The notes under the pieces were generated by a model. The model ran no database searches and had not been told where the DNA came from. It saw nothing but the letters and a program-made list of their open reading frames with translations. From the NCBI GenBank assembly GCA_964540025.1, contig CAZIKQ010000043.1:1-14912 (forward strand): a DNA stretch of 14,912 nt. Direction: 5' to 3'. This document shows positions 5,995-13,810 of the stretch, one piece after another. How positions within the stretch are numbered: the stretch's first letter is position 1; each line of letters starts with the position of its first letter. Source of the stretch: RGIG250 sp964540025. Lineage in GTDB: Bacteria > Bacillota > Negativicutes > Selenomonadales > Selenomonadaceae. Both the position numbers and the translations under genes were made by a program.

Positions 5995-7038
5995 TTGGAT
6001 CTCAGGGAAAGTTTTCGCGCCGCGTTGGAGGATATAGCGGCCAATGACGCCGCCTACGCGCGCATTGCCTTTGCCGGTCAGCCGGGAGCCGGAAAGTCCA
6101 GCCTGATAAACGCCATCATCGGGGAGCCGGTGGCGGCGGTGGGTCAGGCTACGGACGTGACCAGAGGGGCGGCGGAGTACGACTGCCGCTTTCAGCGGCT
6201 GGTGGATCTGCCCGGGTACGGTACGGAGCGGTTCCGGTATGAGGATTGGGCGAAAAAGTTCCGCCCGGAGCAGTACGATGCTCTGGTCTACGTGTGCCGG
6301 GGCAAGCTCCTGGCCGAGGATGACAGCTTTCTGAAATCCCTGGCTCAGTCGGCGGAGAGAAAGGGCCGCCCCGTTTATCTGGTGAGAAATCACAGCCATG
6401 ACCTGACGGAAAAGGAGCGGCAGCAGGTGGCGGAGGATATGAGACGCCGTCTGCCCGGGTCGGGGACGGTAGCTTTCACCGACTGCCGCTATCAGGAGGG
6501 AATCGGCCAGCTGAAGGAAATGATTTTCAGCGAGGATTTCCGCCGCCTCCGCAGGGAGCGGGTGCTCCGGGCTTTTTCCGAAGCGAAGGAGCGCAGGCTG
6601 GGAGAATCGGATCGGCAGGCGGCGGCAGTCATTGAAAAGTATGCCCGGGCAGCGGGGCTCAACGGCGTGAATCCCGTTCCCGGACTGGATATAGGCGTGG
6701 ATCTGGGGATATATTTCAAAATGTACGGAGCCATCCGGGACAGCTACAACATCCGGGAAGCGGATCTGAAAAAGTACTCGGTGGCGCCGGTGGCCAAAAA
6801 ACTGCTGGAGCTTCTGACAAAGCAGGGCGTCAGCCTGCTGCTGTCGCGGTATGCCGGACGGCTGTTTTTCAAGGATATGCTGAAAATTATCCCGGGGCTG
6901 GGGACGGCGGCCAGCGCCCTGATGGGCTACCAGCTGGCAAAAATCACCGGCAGCGATTACAAGGCGGACTGCAAAAGCTTTGCGGAAAACGTGATGACCG
7001 CTCTGATCGAAGAATTTGTGGAAGCAGATGAAACATGA
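5995..7038 (+). CDS. IRG-like GTPase A, G4 motif degenerate
   Basis: The protein is 347 residues from the TTG at 5995. I chose this start because AGGAGG (5980-5985) lies 9 nt upstream and because the resulting N-terminus (MDLRESFRAAL) aligns without gaps to that of the next gene. The open frame extends back to 5947, but that lies within the -10 box. GTPase motifs: G1 GQPGAGKS 28-35, G2 Thr in ATDVTRG 52-58, G3 DLPG 71-74. The expected NKxD (G4) is NHSH at 132-135, so guanine specificity is probably altered or nucleotide binding relaxed. After residue 180 follow a helical region, NPVPGLDIGVDLG at 226-238 and a hydrophobic IIPGLGTAASALMGY segment near 298-312. This layout resembles the helical domain of interferon-inducible IRG GTPases, which oligomerise on membranes. 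Family assignment is by pattern; a DUF697-type GTPase is the main alternative. Confidence 0.8.
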   Translation: MDLRESFRAALEDIAANDAAYARIAFAGQPGAGKSSLINAIIGEPVAAVGQATDVTRGAAEYDCRFQRLVDLPGYGTERFRYEDWAKKFRPEQYDALVYVCRGKLLAEDDSFLKSLAQSAERKGRPVYLVRNHSHDLTEKERQQVAEDMRRRLPGSGTVAFTDCRYQEGIGQLKEMIFSEDFRRLRRERVLRAFSEAKERRLGESDRQAAAVIEKYARAAGLNGVNPVPGLDIGVDLGIYFKMYGAIRDSYNIREADLKKYSVAPVAKKLLELLTKQGVSLLLSRYAGRLFFKDMLKIIPGLGTAASALMGYQLAKITGSDYKADCKSFAENVMTALIEEFVEADET

Positions 7039-7062
7039 ACCAAAAAGCAGGAGGAAACCGCG

Positions 7063-8118
7063 ATGGATTTTGAAAAGGAACGGGCCCGGGTCTTAGCGGA
7101 AATGCTGGCGGAGAAGGAAACCATCCTCCGCATCGGCCTTATCGGCCAGCCGGGAGCGGGGAAATCCAGCCTGATAAACCGGCTGCTGGGCAGAGAGCTC
7201 TTTCCCACCGGCGTCCACACGGATACCACTACCGGCGCCAGACACGAAAAATACAACGACCTGGAAATCGTGGATCTGCCCGGGTACGGGACAGGTCGCT
7301 TTCCCCTGGAGGGCTGGGTGGCGAAGTTTCGCCCCCAGGAGCTGGATATGTACATATTCGTCTTTGACGGGAAACTCCACGATTCCGACGGGGAAATGTT
7401 CCGCCTGCTGGCCAAGTGGCGGCAGGAGCGGCAGCATCCTTGCTTCATCGTCCGGAACAAACGCGACGATATCTGGGAGCCGGGCCGGAGCGAAGCAGAG
7501 CTTCGTCAGGAAATCGCCGCTGATGCGGTAAACCGGCTGGGGGACTCCTCCGTCCCGATTTATTTTACCAGCTGCAAAACCGGCGAAGGCATCGACAGAC
7601 TGAAGAAAGCCATCCGCACCGAGGACAGGCTGGGGGTAAAGCGGTCGAAGATCATCGCGGGCTTCCGGGCGGAGTCGGTGGAGGAGCTGAATGAAAAGCG
7701 GCAGCTGGCGGAAAAAGCGGTAAATAACTACGCCGTCATCGGAGCGGTAAACGGGATAAACCCCATCCCCGGGGTGGACATCAGCGTGGACGCGGGGGTT
7801 ATCAGGAAAATGCTGGGGAAAATCCGAGCCATCTACAACATTGACAGTGAGGAAATGAGTAAATACGAAATGCTGGCCCCGCTGCTGAAAAAGGTCACGG
7901 CCCTCTTCAACGAAGACGCGACCCTTGCCCTGATCAGAACCTTTGCCTCAGAGGAGCTGGCAAAATCCGCGGGAAAATACGTCCCCTTTGTGGGAATGTC
8001 CCTGGCGGCCGCCGCCGGATACCTGATGACGAAAAAAATCGGGGAAGACTACAGCCGGGACTGCTACCGGCTCATGAACGGCTACCTGGAGGAAATTTGC
8101 CGCCAGCAGCGGAGCTGA
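7063..8118 (+). CDS. IRG-like GTPase B, all G motifs intact
   Basis: The protein is 351 residues and paralogous to the preceding gene; the first ~137 residues align without a gap. G1 GQPGAGKS 28-35, G2 Thr in HTDTTTG 52-58, G3 DLPGYG 71-76, G4 NKRD 132-135 and G5-like TSCK 169-172 are all present. The C-terminal helical region carries NPIPGVDISVDAG at 233-245 and a hydrophobic VPFVGMSLAAAAGYL at 307-321 followed by KKIGEDYSRDC. The same pattern of a Pro-Gly segment and a small-residue-rich hydrophobic helix is seen in IRG GTPases and suggests membrane contact. There is no signal peptide. AGGAGG precedes the ATG by 9 nt, and the gap to gene A is 24 nt, so the two are one operon. I infer that A and B act together, with B as the competent hydrolase. 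The physiological role is unknown. Confidence 0.82.
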   Translation: MDFEKERARVLAEMLAEKETILRIGLIGQPGAGKSSLINRLLGRELFPTGVHTDTTTGARHEKYNDLEIVDLPGYGTGRFPLEGWVAKFRPQELDMYIFVFDGKLHDSDGEMFRLLAKWRQERQHPCFIVRNKRDDIWEPGRSEAELRQEIAADAVNRLGDSSVPIYFTSCKTGEGIDRLKKAIRTEDRLGVKRSKIIAGFRAESVEELNEKRQLAEKAVNNYAVIGAVNGINPIPGVDISVDAGVIRKMLGKIRAIYNIDSEEMSKYEMLAPLLKKVTALFNEDATLALIRTFASEELAKSAGKYVPFVGMSLAAAAGYLMTKKIGEDYSRDCYRLMNGYLEEICRQQRS

Positions 8119-8148
8119 CTCCCTATTCTTTTCCCAAAAATTTTCGAC

Positions 8149-8198
8149 AAAAAAGCTGGCCCCGGCGCCGATAGTTGGTGCTGAGGCCAGCTTTTTTT
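8149..8198. terminator. Bidirectional terminator between GTPase operon and sensor-MFS gene
   Basis: AAAAAAGCTGGCC (8149-8161) pairs with GGCCAGCTTTTTT (8185 onward). An inner stem includes GGCGCC with GGTGCT through G-U pairs. The T-run on the right serves the rightward GTPase operon. The A-run on the left gives a T-run for the leftward transporter gene, whose stop codon is 17 bp away. Confidence 0.9.
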
Positions 8199-8214
8199 GT
8201 TGTCGTTTTACCGC

Positions 8215-11175
8215 TCACTGATTCTTTTGGGCGGCGGGGCCGTGGGCGAAGAGCTCTTTCTTGCTGGTGGCAAGGAACAGCAGGGCGCAGAGGACGGTGA
8301 TGACGGCCAGAGCCACGTTGCCTCCCGTGAGACCCAGTGCGCCGAAGAGGATACTGAAGACGGTAGGCCCCAGAGCCGAACCGGCGGTGCTGACCAGGCC
8401 AAAGACCGTCTGGGCGGTGGAGGGGCCGGCGGCCTGGACGGAGGAGAGGGACATAAAGAGTCCGTTCTGATAGGGCCGGCCGGCGGCGTAGAACATTTCG
8501 ATGAACAGGCAGGCCAGGTAAACCGTGTATTTGCCGGGGATAAAGGGCAGGAGCAGCAAAGGAGCCACCATGGTGATATTTGATACCACCGCCGCGTGGC
8601 GGTTGCCGAAATTTTCCCGCAGGGTGCGGATGATGACCGGGGCCAGATAAGTGGCGCAGAGACAGGCGATCATCATCACCCGGCCCAGCTCGATGACGGA
8701 GATGTTCTCCTCCATGGAGTACAGGGGCAGAGCTACGTCGCGGTAGGGGCGGAGGATGGAAATAACCAGGAACATGAGGAACAGCACCCCGAAGGTTTCC
8801 CTGTTGAATATGAGGTTCCGGGCTTGGGAACCGCCGGGGGAGGAAACCGGCTGGAGGTCTTCATTTTCCCTTGGCAGGTAGTTTCGGGAAAGGGATACCA
8901 GGAGGAGGCAGATCAGGGCGATGGCGGTATACAGCTCAAAGACTGCCCGAACGGAGAAAAAGGTGAGGATCACGGAGCCGAGACCTGTTCCGGCGGCGGT
9001 TCCGGCGGCCCGGCCGGACATCAGGTCGGAGAGGGCCCGGACCCGAGCCTGTATCGATTCGGTGGCGGCGGCCATAATGGCCATGCTGTTGGCGGTAAAT
9101 TCCCAGGCGAAGCCCCCCAGCAGGTAGGCGGCGAGCCAGGGGAGGTAGCTTTCGGTGGTAAGGAACAGGAGTCCTGCCGGAAGGTAGAGGCAGTGCCCCA
9201 GAAACAGGGACATGCTGCTGCCCTGACGGTCAAAGAAACGGCCGCTGAACAGGGTGGCGATCATGCCGGCCACGAAGCTCAGGGAGAAGGGCAGGGTGAC
9301 CCACAGGGGATTGGTAAGATCCGCTTCTCCCGCCAGGGTGGCGAAGCTTCGGATCAGGAAGGGAGTCACCAGACCCAGCTGGAGGCTCCGGAGAAATTCC
9401 AGCATTCTGATGGGGGCGTAGTCGCAGATGTGGCGGCGCTTTTTCCGCTGAGCCTGCTTGTCCACCCAATGAACCAGGAAGAAGAACAATTCAATGATGA
9501 ACACCACCGCGATTATGGCGGTCATGACGGCGGAAAGGGCGATTTCCCGGTACTTGGCCTGACGGAGGAGCCGGAGGGCATCCACCTTGGCCGCCAGCAC
9601 CAGTCCGCCGATGGTGTCGCCGTCAGCGGATTTCAGGGGGGAGAAGTAGTAGGACCAGGTGCCGTAGGCGTCCGGCTCGGCAAAGACAAAGGCGGGGCTG
9701 TTTTCCGAGGCTGCTTTCAGGTAGTATTCCGCTTCCGTAAAGGGGAGTATCCGGCCGGGGACAAAGGTGGCCTCCCGGTTCATCAGCTGGGCGACCTTGC
9801 CGTTGGTGGAATAGATGAGATTGTAGGTATAGTAGCTTTCGGTACTGCCCTCTTTGGAGGACTGCCACTGGCTGATGAGGTCGTCCAGCTCCTCTTTAAG
9901 CCGGATGTATTCCGGACGGGTATGACTGCGCTGGTTTGACAGCCGGAGCAGGGTATCCGCCGGAATTTTTTTTGCCATCAGGTCGGCGGTGTAGCGGAAG
10001 CTGCTGGCGAGAGCCGCGTCGTCGGCCCGGTTCAGCTCGTTCATAAACAGGTTGATGACCACGGCGGTGATCAGGAGGCTGGTGAGGACGATCATTCCCA
10101 GGACGGTGGACATCCGCTTGGGCAGAGTGTTGTCGGTGATGACCCGCTCGATCATGTGCCTGCGGTATTCTCTGATGAGGGCAACGGCCATGGCGATGGC
10201 GGAGGCGGCGATGAGAAACTGGAGGAACAGCCTGAGGGGCAGCCTGTCAAGGGGCAGGGAGGAATAGCTTATCTTGCTGTGGGGCTCAAGCTCGTAGACG
10301 GTATCCCGCTGATAGTAGAGAACCTGCTCCCCGGTGACGGCAAAGCCGTTGGCGTAGACGTCCTGGGAAACCACGGGATCCAAAAGCCGGGGACATTTCA
10401 GCTCGGCGGTAATGGCGTCAGTGTAGTAGAGACGGCCGTCAAAGCATTTTACCGCCCAGGGAAAGCCCTGGCTGTCGATGTTGTCAATGGTGCCGTCGGC
10501 GTCGATGCGGAGGAGATTGTGCTGCTTGGTGCTGACGAAGATGCCCTTGCCTATCCGGTTGTAGGAAGCGTCGATGATGCCCTCGGTGATGATGGCGGCC
10601 AGACGGGCGTTCAGCTTTCCCGTGTCAGGATTCAGGAGGATATGCTCGATATTTTCCCCGTCCACCCGGATGATGGACAGCTCGCTGTCGATGGGTTTTA
10701 TTTCCCGGAATGTTCCGTAGAGATGGGGCATCGCGCCGACGGCGTAGTTTTCTTCGTACACGACGCCAGCGAAGGTGAAGTCGGGCCGGTAGCGGAGGAT
10801 CCGCTCTTTTTTTATCCGGGTGCTGGTTCCGTCGTAGACGATATCCATGACGAAGAAGTCCCCGTTGGCGGCTTCTTTGACGCCGGTGGCGTACATGAAT
10901 CCCGTGGACTGATGTTCCCCGTGGATTATCCGGGTAAGCTCGCGGTTCTCGTTGGTGATGATGAGATCCTTGCGGCCGTTGTCGATGATGTAGCGGCGGC
11001 CGCTCTGACCGGAGCTGATGCCGCCGATGGCGGTAAATTTATACTCCCGGCCCACCGGAGCGGTATCGAAGGCAAGGTAGTGATAGACGGCCAGGCTGAC
11101 CGCGAAAACCAGCAGCGCCAAAAGGCCATGGTTCCGCTTTAGATCCGTTAAATTTATCGACATGGAACCACTCAT
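8215..11175 (-). CDS. Sensor-fused MFS transporter: beta-rich domain, Cache-like domain, MFS core
   Basis: Numbering is from the TTG at 11181 (988 residues). I give the ATG at 11175; the ATG at 11163 is also possible, and no start has a good ribosome binding site. Domains in order: signal anchor 18-37; an extracytoplasmic beta-rich region about 45-310 with repeated strand-turn-strand units (GIFVSTKQHNLLRIDADGT, 213-231) that looks propeller-like; membrane helix 314-336; a basic cytoplasmic stretch 337-356; helix 358-380; a Cache-like periplasmic sensor region about 385-545 ending in W-x-YYFSPLKSADGDTIGGL (509-527); helix 547-572; basic KKRRH; then an MFS-type domain of about 10-12 helices from 600 to 972, with the loop SGRFFDRQGSS at 646-656. 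MFS proteins are normally about 400 residues, so more than half of this chain is added sensing apparatus. I infer ligand-gated export or import. The substrate is unknown. Confidence 0.8.
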   Translation of the reverse strand: MSGSMSINLTDLKRNHGLLALLVFAVSLAVYHYLAFDTAPVGREYKFTAIGGISSGQSGRRYIIDNGRKDLIITNENRELTRIIHGEHQSTGFMYATGVKEAANGDFFVMDIVYDGTSTRIKKERILRYRPDFTFAGVVYEENYAVGAMPHLYGTFREIKPIDSELSIIRVDGENIEHILLNPDTGKLNARLAAIITEGIIDASYNRIGKGIFVSTKQHNLLRIDADGTIDNIDSQGFPWAVKCFDGRLYYTDAITAELKCPRLLDPVVSQDVYANGFAVTGEQVLYYQRDTVYELEPHSKISYSSLPLDRLPLRLFLQFLIAASAIAMAVALIREYRRHMIERVITDNTLPKRMSTVLGMIVLTSLLITAVVINLFMNELNRADDAALASSFRYTADLMAKKIPADTLLRLSNQRSHTRPEYIRLKEELDDLISQWQSSKEGSTESYYTYNLIYSTNGKVAQLMNREATFVPGRILPFTEAEYYLKAASENSPAFVFAEPDAYGTWSYYFSPLKSADGDTIGGLVLAAKVDALRLLRQAKYREIALSAVMTAIIAVVFIIELFFFLVHWVDKQAQRKKRRHICDYAPIRMLEFLRSLQLGLVTPFLIRSFATLAGEADLTNPLWVTLPFSLSFVAGMIATLFSGRFFDRQGSSMSLFLGHCLYLPAGLLFLTTESYLPWLAAYLLGGFAWEFTANSMAIMAAATESIQARVRALSDLMSGRAAGTAAGTGLGSVILTFFSVRAVFELYTAIALICLLLVSLSRNYLPRENEDLQPVSSPGGSQARNLIFNRETFGVLFLMFLVISILRPYRDVALPLYSMEENISVIELGRVMMIACLCATYLAPVIIRTLRENFGNRHAAVVSNITMVAPLLLLPFIPGKYTVYLACLFIEMFYAAGRPYQNGLFMSLSSVQAAGPSTAQTVFGLVSTAGSALGPTVFSILFGALGLTGGNVALAVITVLCALLFLATSKKELFAHGPAAQKNQ

Positions 11176-11191
11176 TTCCAAATTGATTTAG

Positions 11192-11231
11192 GAGATTGAA
11201 TATCATCGTGATATAAATGATATTTAATCTC
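11192..11231. promoter_or_regulatory. 15-bp inverted repeat in the leader of the sensor-MFS gene
   Basis: GAGATTGAATATCAT (11192-11206) and ATGATATTTAATCTC (11217-11231) match as inverted repeats at 14 of 15 positions, with a 10-bp spacer. It begins two bases after the -10 box and so covers the transcription start. This is a typical operator position, and the AT-rich sequence gives only a modest RNA hairpin. Confidence 0.6.
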
Positions 11232-11233
11232 TG

Positions 11234-11262
11234 ATTATAGTATACAATCCGGGGTAAATCAA
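11234..11262 (-). promoter_or_regulatory. Promoter of the sensor-MFS gene
   Basis: Read leftward, TTGATT (11257-11262) is followed after exactly 17 bp by TATAAT (11234-11239). The leader to the ATG at 11175 is about 50 nt. Confidence 0.75.
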
Positions 11263-11329
11263 ATGATTTTGTTGTTTTTACCGTCCTTCGGCGGCTGGGA
11301 AAAATTTCCGGCCGGGGAAAAGCCCGGGC

Positions 11330-11372
11330 AAAAAAATCCGCCGCCTCGGATGAGGTCAGCGGAGTTTTTTTT
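11330..11372 (-). terminator. Terminator downstream of the SGNH hydrolase gene
   Basis: TCCGC (11337-11341) pairs with GCGGA (11359-11363), and CCTC (11344-11347) with GAGG (11352-11355). A-run on the left and T-run on the right allow termination in both directions. Leftward it ends the SGNH hydrolase transcript 98 bp past its stop and isolates it from the sensor-MFS promoter. Confidence 0.8.
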
Positions 11373-11460
11373 CTGCGACGGATATAAAAGGAGAGAGAAT
11401 TTTGGCTGATTTCCCGTTACCAGGGGAAAAGGCGCGAGGGGTTCCGGATAACTGCCTTTG

Positions 11461-12849
11461 TTACTTTCGCAAAGGTAAAAGCTTTTTCAGATAATCCTCG
11501 ATGACTTCGCCCATATGCTTTTTCGCGTTGGCGTCGGGATGGAGACCGTCGGCGCTGTAGCTTTCCCGCAGCCAGCCCACCTCGTCGATAAGGTCCGGGG
11601 AGGACACGTCAACAAAATATTCCCGGGTTTTTATCCATTCGTTGACTTTTGTCAGCTCCTGCTGCCAGCCGCTGGCCACCGGTTCAATATTGGGGAAGCT
11701 GACCATCCGCAGGGGATTGATGGGCAGAACCGTGACAAATACGGGGATAATGCCCCTTCTTCGGGCGGCTCTTTCCAAATAGGCCAGGTTTTCGATAACG
11801 GCATCCGCCTTGCTGCCCAGGCGTAGATCGTTAATCCCCCCGCTGATGAGGAGAATGTCCGGAAGGAAGGGCAGGACGTCCGCCTGAAACCGGTTGACCA
11901 GGTCTTCGGTAGTGTCCCCGGCCCGGCCCAGGTTCTTTATGGGAACGGGGCAGTAGTCCATGAAGGTGTACATCCGGTAGCAGGGCGGGGCGGCCAGGGA
12001 GCCCCCGTGGGTGATGCTGTCGCCCAGGGCGGCGACCCGCACCGCTTCCGGCGGGTTTACCGTGAAGAACTGGGGCTCTGACCAGCCGTCCTCCGGGCGG
12101 CCGTTCTTTATAAAGGGGCGGACCCGCCAGAAGTAGCTTCCCGGCTGGCGGAAGGGCGCGGGGTCAAGAATGGCGGCGCCTTCGATCTGATAAACGGCCT
12201 TCCGGACGTCGCCGGTTTTTGAATCGCCGCCTCCCTGCTGCCAGACCTCCACTTCATAGCGGAAGGTGTCGTCCCGGGGGATCCAGGCGTAGGAGGGATA
12301 CAGGGGAGCGTCGGCCATCTTGTCCAGCTCGCCGGAGATGAGGACGGTGGGGGAGTCGAAAATTTCTCCGGCGATGGGCCGGGGAGAGGAGAAGTCCTGA
12401 AGGGGCTTTCCCCGGTAGTCGAGGCCCCGGACGACCCAATGGGCCCTGGAAAGGACGTCGGCATCGTTGGGATAGTGGTGGTGGCGGCGGTTCAGAAACG
12501 TGCCGTTGGTGTAAAGTGTCTGCCGGAGAATCACCTTGTCGGGAGAGATTTTCTTCCCCTCCAGCAGGAGAAATTCGTAGGTTACCGCGTTGGGGACGGG
12601 TTCCCATTTCAGGCTGATGGTCTGGGGAACCTGGGTGATTTTTTTTACCGGGGCCTGGGCTGCCGGTTCACCGTCGGACTTACCGCGGCCGAGGGTTTGG
12701 GCAAAGGAAACGGGCCAGGGCAGCTCCAGCCCGAAGAGCCGGGGCAGAAAGGCGAGGCCGGCGGCGATGGCCACCGCCATGAGAAGGGCGATGCCGGCGG
12801 CCAGCAAATACCGGCGGCAGCCGCTTGTTGATTTTTTTCTATGCTTCAT
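11461..12849 (-). CDS. Membrane-anchored SGNH/GDSL hydrolase with beta-sandwich-like domains
   Basis: The protein has 462 residues. Basic residues 1-13 and a hydrophobic helix 14-37 without a clear cleavage site suggest an N-terminal anchor with the rest outside the membrane. Residues 70-155 and 165-265 are strand-rich, with W-x-PVPNAVTYEF (82-93) and GSYFWRVRPF (237-246), like two fibronectin III-type modules. The catalytic SGNH domain follows: block I GDSITHG 276-282 with nucleophile Ser278, block II Gly308 in NLGRAGDT, block III GGIND 337-341 with Asn340, block V DGLHP 434-438 with Asp434 and His437. All four SGNH residues are present. Such enzymes are esterases/lipases, and exported forms often deacetylate polysaccharide or act on cell-wall glycans. 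The substrate here is unknown. I see no ribosome binding site before the ATG, so the start is supported mainly by the signal-anchor pattern. Confidence 0.88.
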   Translation of the reverse strand: MKHRKKSTSGCRRYLLAAGIALLMAVAIAAGLAFLPRLFGLELPWPVSFAQTLGRGKSDGEPAAQAPVKKITQVPQTISLKWEPVPNAVTYEFLLLEGKKISPDKVILRQTLYTNGTFLNRRHHHYPNDADVLSRAHWVVRGLDYRGKPLQDFSSPRPIAGEIFDSPTVLISGELDKMADAPLYPSYAWIPRDDTFRYEVEVWQQGGGDSKTGDVRKAVYQIEGAAILDPAPFRQPGSYFWRVRPFIKNGRPEDGWSEPQFFTVNPPEAVRVAALGDSITHGGSLAAPPCYRMYTFMDYCPVPIKNLGRAGDTTEDLVNRFQADVLPFLPDILLISGGINDLRLGSKADAVIENLAYLERAARRRGIIPVFVTVLPINPLRMVSFPNIEPVASGWQQELTKVNEWIKTREYFVDVSSPDLIDEVGWLRESYSADGLHPDANAKKHMGEVIEDYLKKLLPLRK

Positions 12850-12930
12850 GGTAAAGGACTGTAAGTTGGAATAAAATTACGGTTGTGTGATAGCGGCAGG
12901 GTGATGTAACCCTGAATGAGAGCAACAACT

Positions 12931-13063
12931 AATAGCCTCCCCTCTGGGGGAGGTGGTCGAAGGACGCAGGCCGGAGACCGGAGGGGTGAAGACTAACCGG
13001 GAGGTTTACTTATGTCACCCCTCAGTCAGCTACGCCGACAGCTCCCCTTGAAGGGAGCCTATT
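12931..13063. repeat. GC-rich palindromic repeat (MITE/REP-like), 133 bp
   Basis: Ends AATAGCCTCCC and GGGAGCCTATT match as inverted repeats at 10 of 11 positions. Three paired sets lie inside: CCTCCCC/GGGGAGG at the left end (12936-12953), GAGGGGTGA (12981-12989) with TCACCCCTC (13015-13023), and GCTCCC/GGGAGC at the right end (13041-13058). No protein is encoded. Repeats of this general look are dispersed in many gut Firmicutes genomes. It sits between the SGNH hydrolase start and the recO stop, 12 bp from the latter, and may help end recO transcription, though no T-run follows. Confidence 0.65.
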
Positions 13064-13074
13064 CGATGGAAAGG

Positions 13075-13764
13075 TTACCGCAGCTGCCTGATAAAGGCCA
13101 GGGAACGGGGACGGCAGCCGGTGCGTCTGGCGAGGATTTCCATCACGTAATTTTCGCAGGCGGCTATCTGGCTCCGTTTGGCCGTGAAGGAGGGGGGATC
13201 GTTCCAGTCCAGACCGGCCAGGATGGTAAAAAGCTCCCCGGCTTCCGGCGGGAGGGATTCCCCTCGGCCCTCCGTCTCCTCCGTCCCCGCCTCTTTCTCC
13301 GGGAGGATTTCTCCCCATCCGGTAAGGCGGAGAAGCTTTATAACCGCCGATATTGCCACCAGCTGGGGATTCCGCCGGGCAAGGGACAGCAGCGCCCCGG
13401 CAAGGGAGCTGTAGACGGCTTCGTCCGGAACCTGCTCGGGGCTGAGGCGGGCGGCTACCTCTGCGATGAGGGAGCCGTAGGCCAGCCGCTGGATGTCCTC
13501 GGTGATGGCCGGGTTTCGGTTGAGGGAGGTGTACTGCCGGATGGTGTCCAGCTGGGAGCCGGCGCCGGCCTCCGTCAGGGTCACCCTTATTTCCCCGAAG
13601 GGCTGGATGCCCGCCAGGGGACTGCGTAAGCGGCGACTGCCGTAGGCGGCGGCCCGGACAAGACCGCGGCCCTTCGTGTATAGGGTGACGATTTTGTCCG
13701 CCGGGCCCCAGTCCTTTTGCCGGAGGACAATGGCCTCATCGGTGTAGTAGTTTGAACTTGCCAT
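13075..13764 (-). CDS. recO: DNA repair protein RecO
   Basis: RecO helps RecR load RecA on SSB-coated single strands and anneals DNA in recombinational repair. The 229 residues include the N-terminal OB-fold start YYTDEAIVLRQKDWGPADKIVTLYT (6-30) and KGRGLVRAAAYGSRRLRS (31-48), both typical of RecO. A helical middle (about 85-145) follows. The C-terminal part has only Cys203 and Cys217 and lacks the four-cysteine zinc finger seen in many bacterial RecO proteins; a low-complexity Glu-rich stretch (155-172) occupies that region. The gene follows era at 46 bp on the same strand, a common arrangement. The ATG at 13762-13764 has no strong ribosome binding site. Confidence 0.93.
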   Translation of the reverse strand: MASSNYYTDEAIVLRQKDWGPADKIVTLYTKGRGLVRAAAYGSRRLRSPLAGIQPFGEIRVTLTEAGAGSQLDTIRQYTSLNRNPAITEDIQRLAYGSLIAEVAARLSPEQVPDEAVYSSLAGALLSLARRNPQLVAISAVIKLLRLTGWGEILPEKEAGTEETEGRGESLPPEAGELFTILAGLDWNDPPSFTAKRSQIAACENYVMEILARRTGCRPRSLAFIRQLR

Positions 13765-13810
13765 AATGGTTTGCCGGATCGTGGTTTGTATTTCTTAACG
13801 GGGCCGGTTA

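Noticed and set aside
8596..11142. Long rightward open frames (447 and 328 codons) opposite the sensor-MFS gene
   Set aside because: Composition is shadow-like (Gly, Gln, Glu, Asp), there are no ribosome binding sites or recognisable domains, and they are explained by codon bias on the leftward strand.
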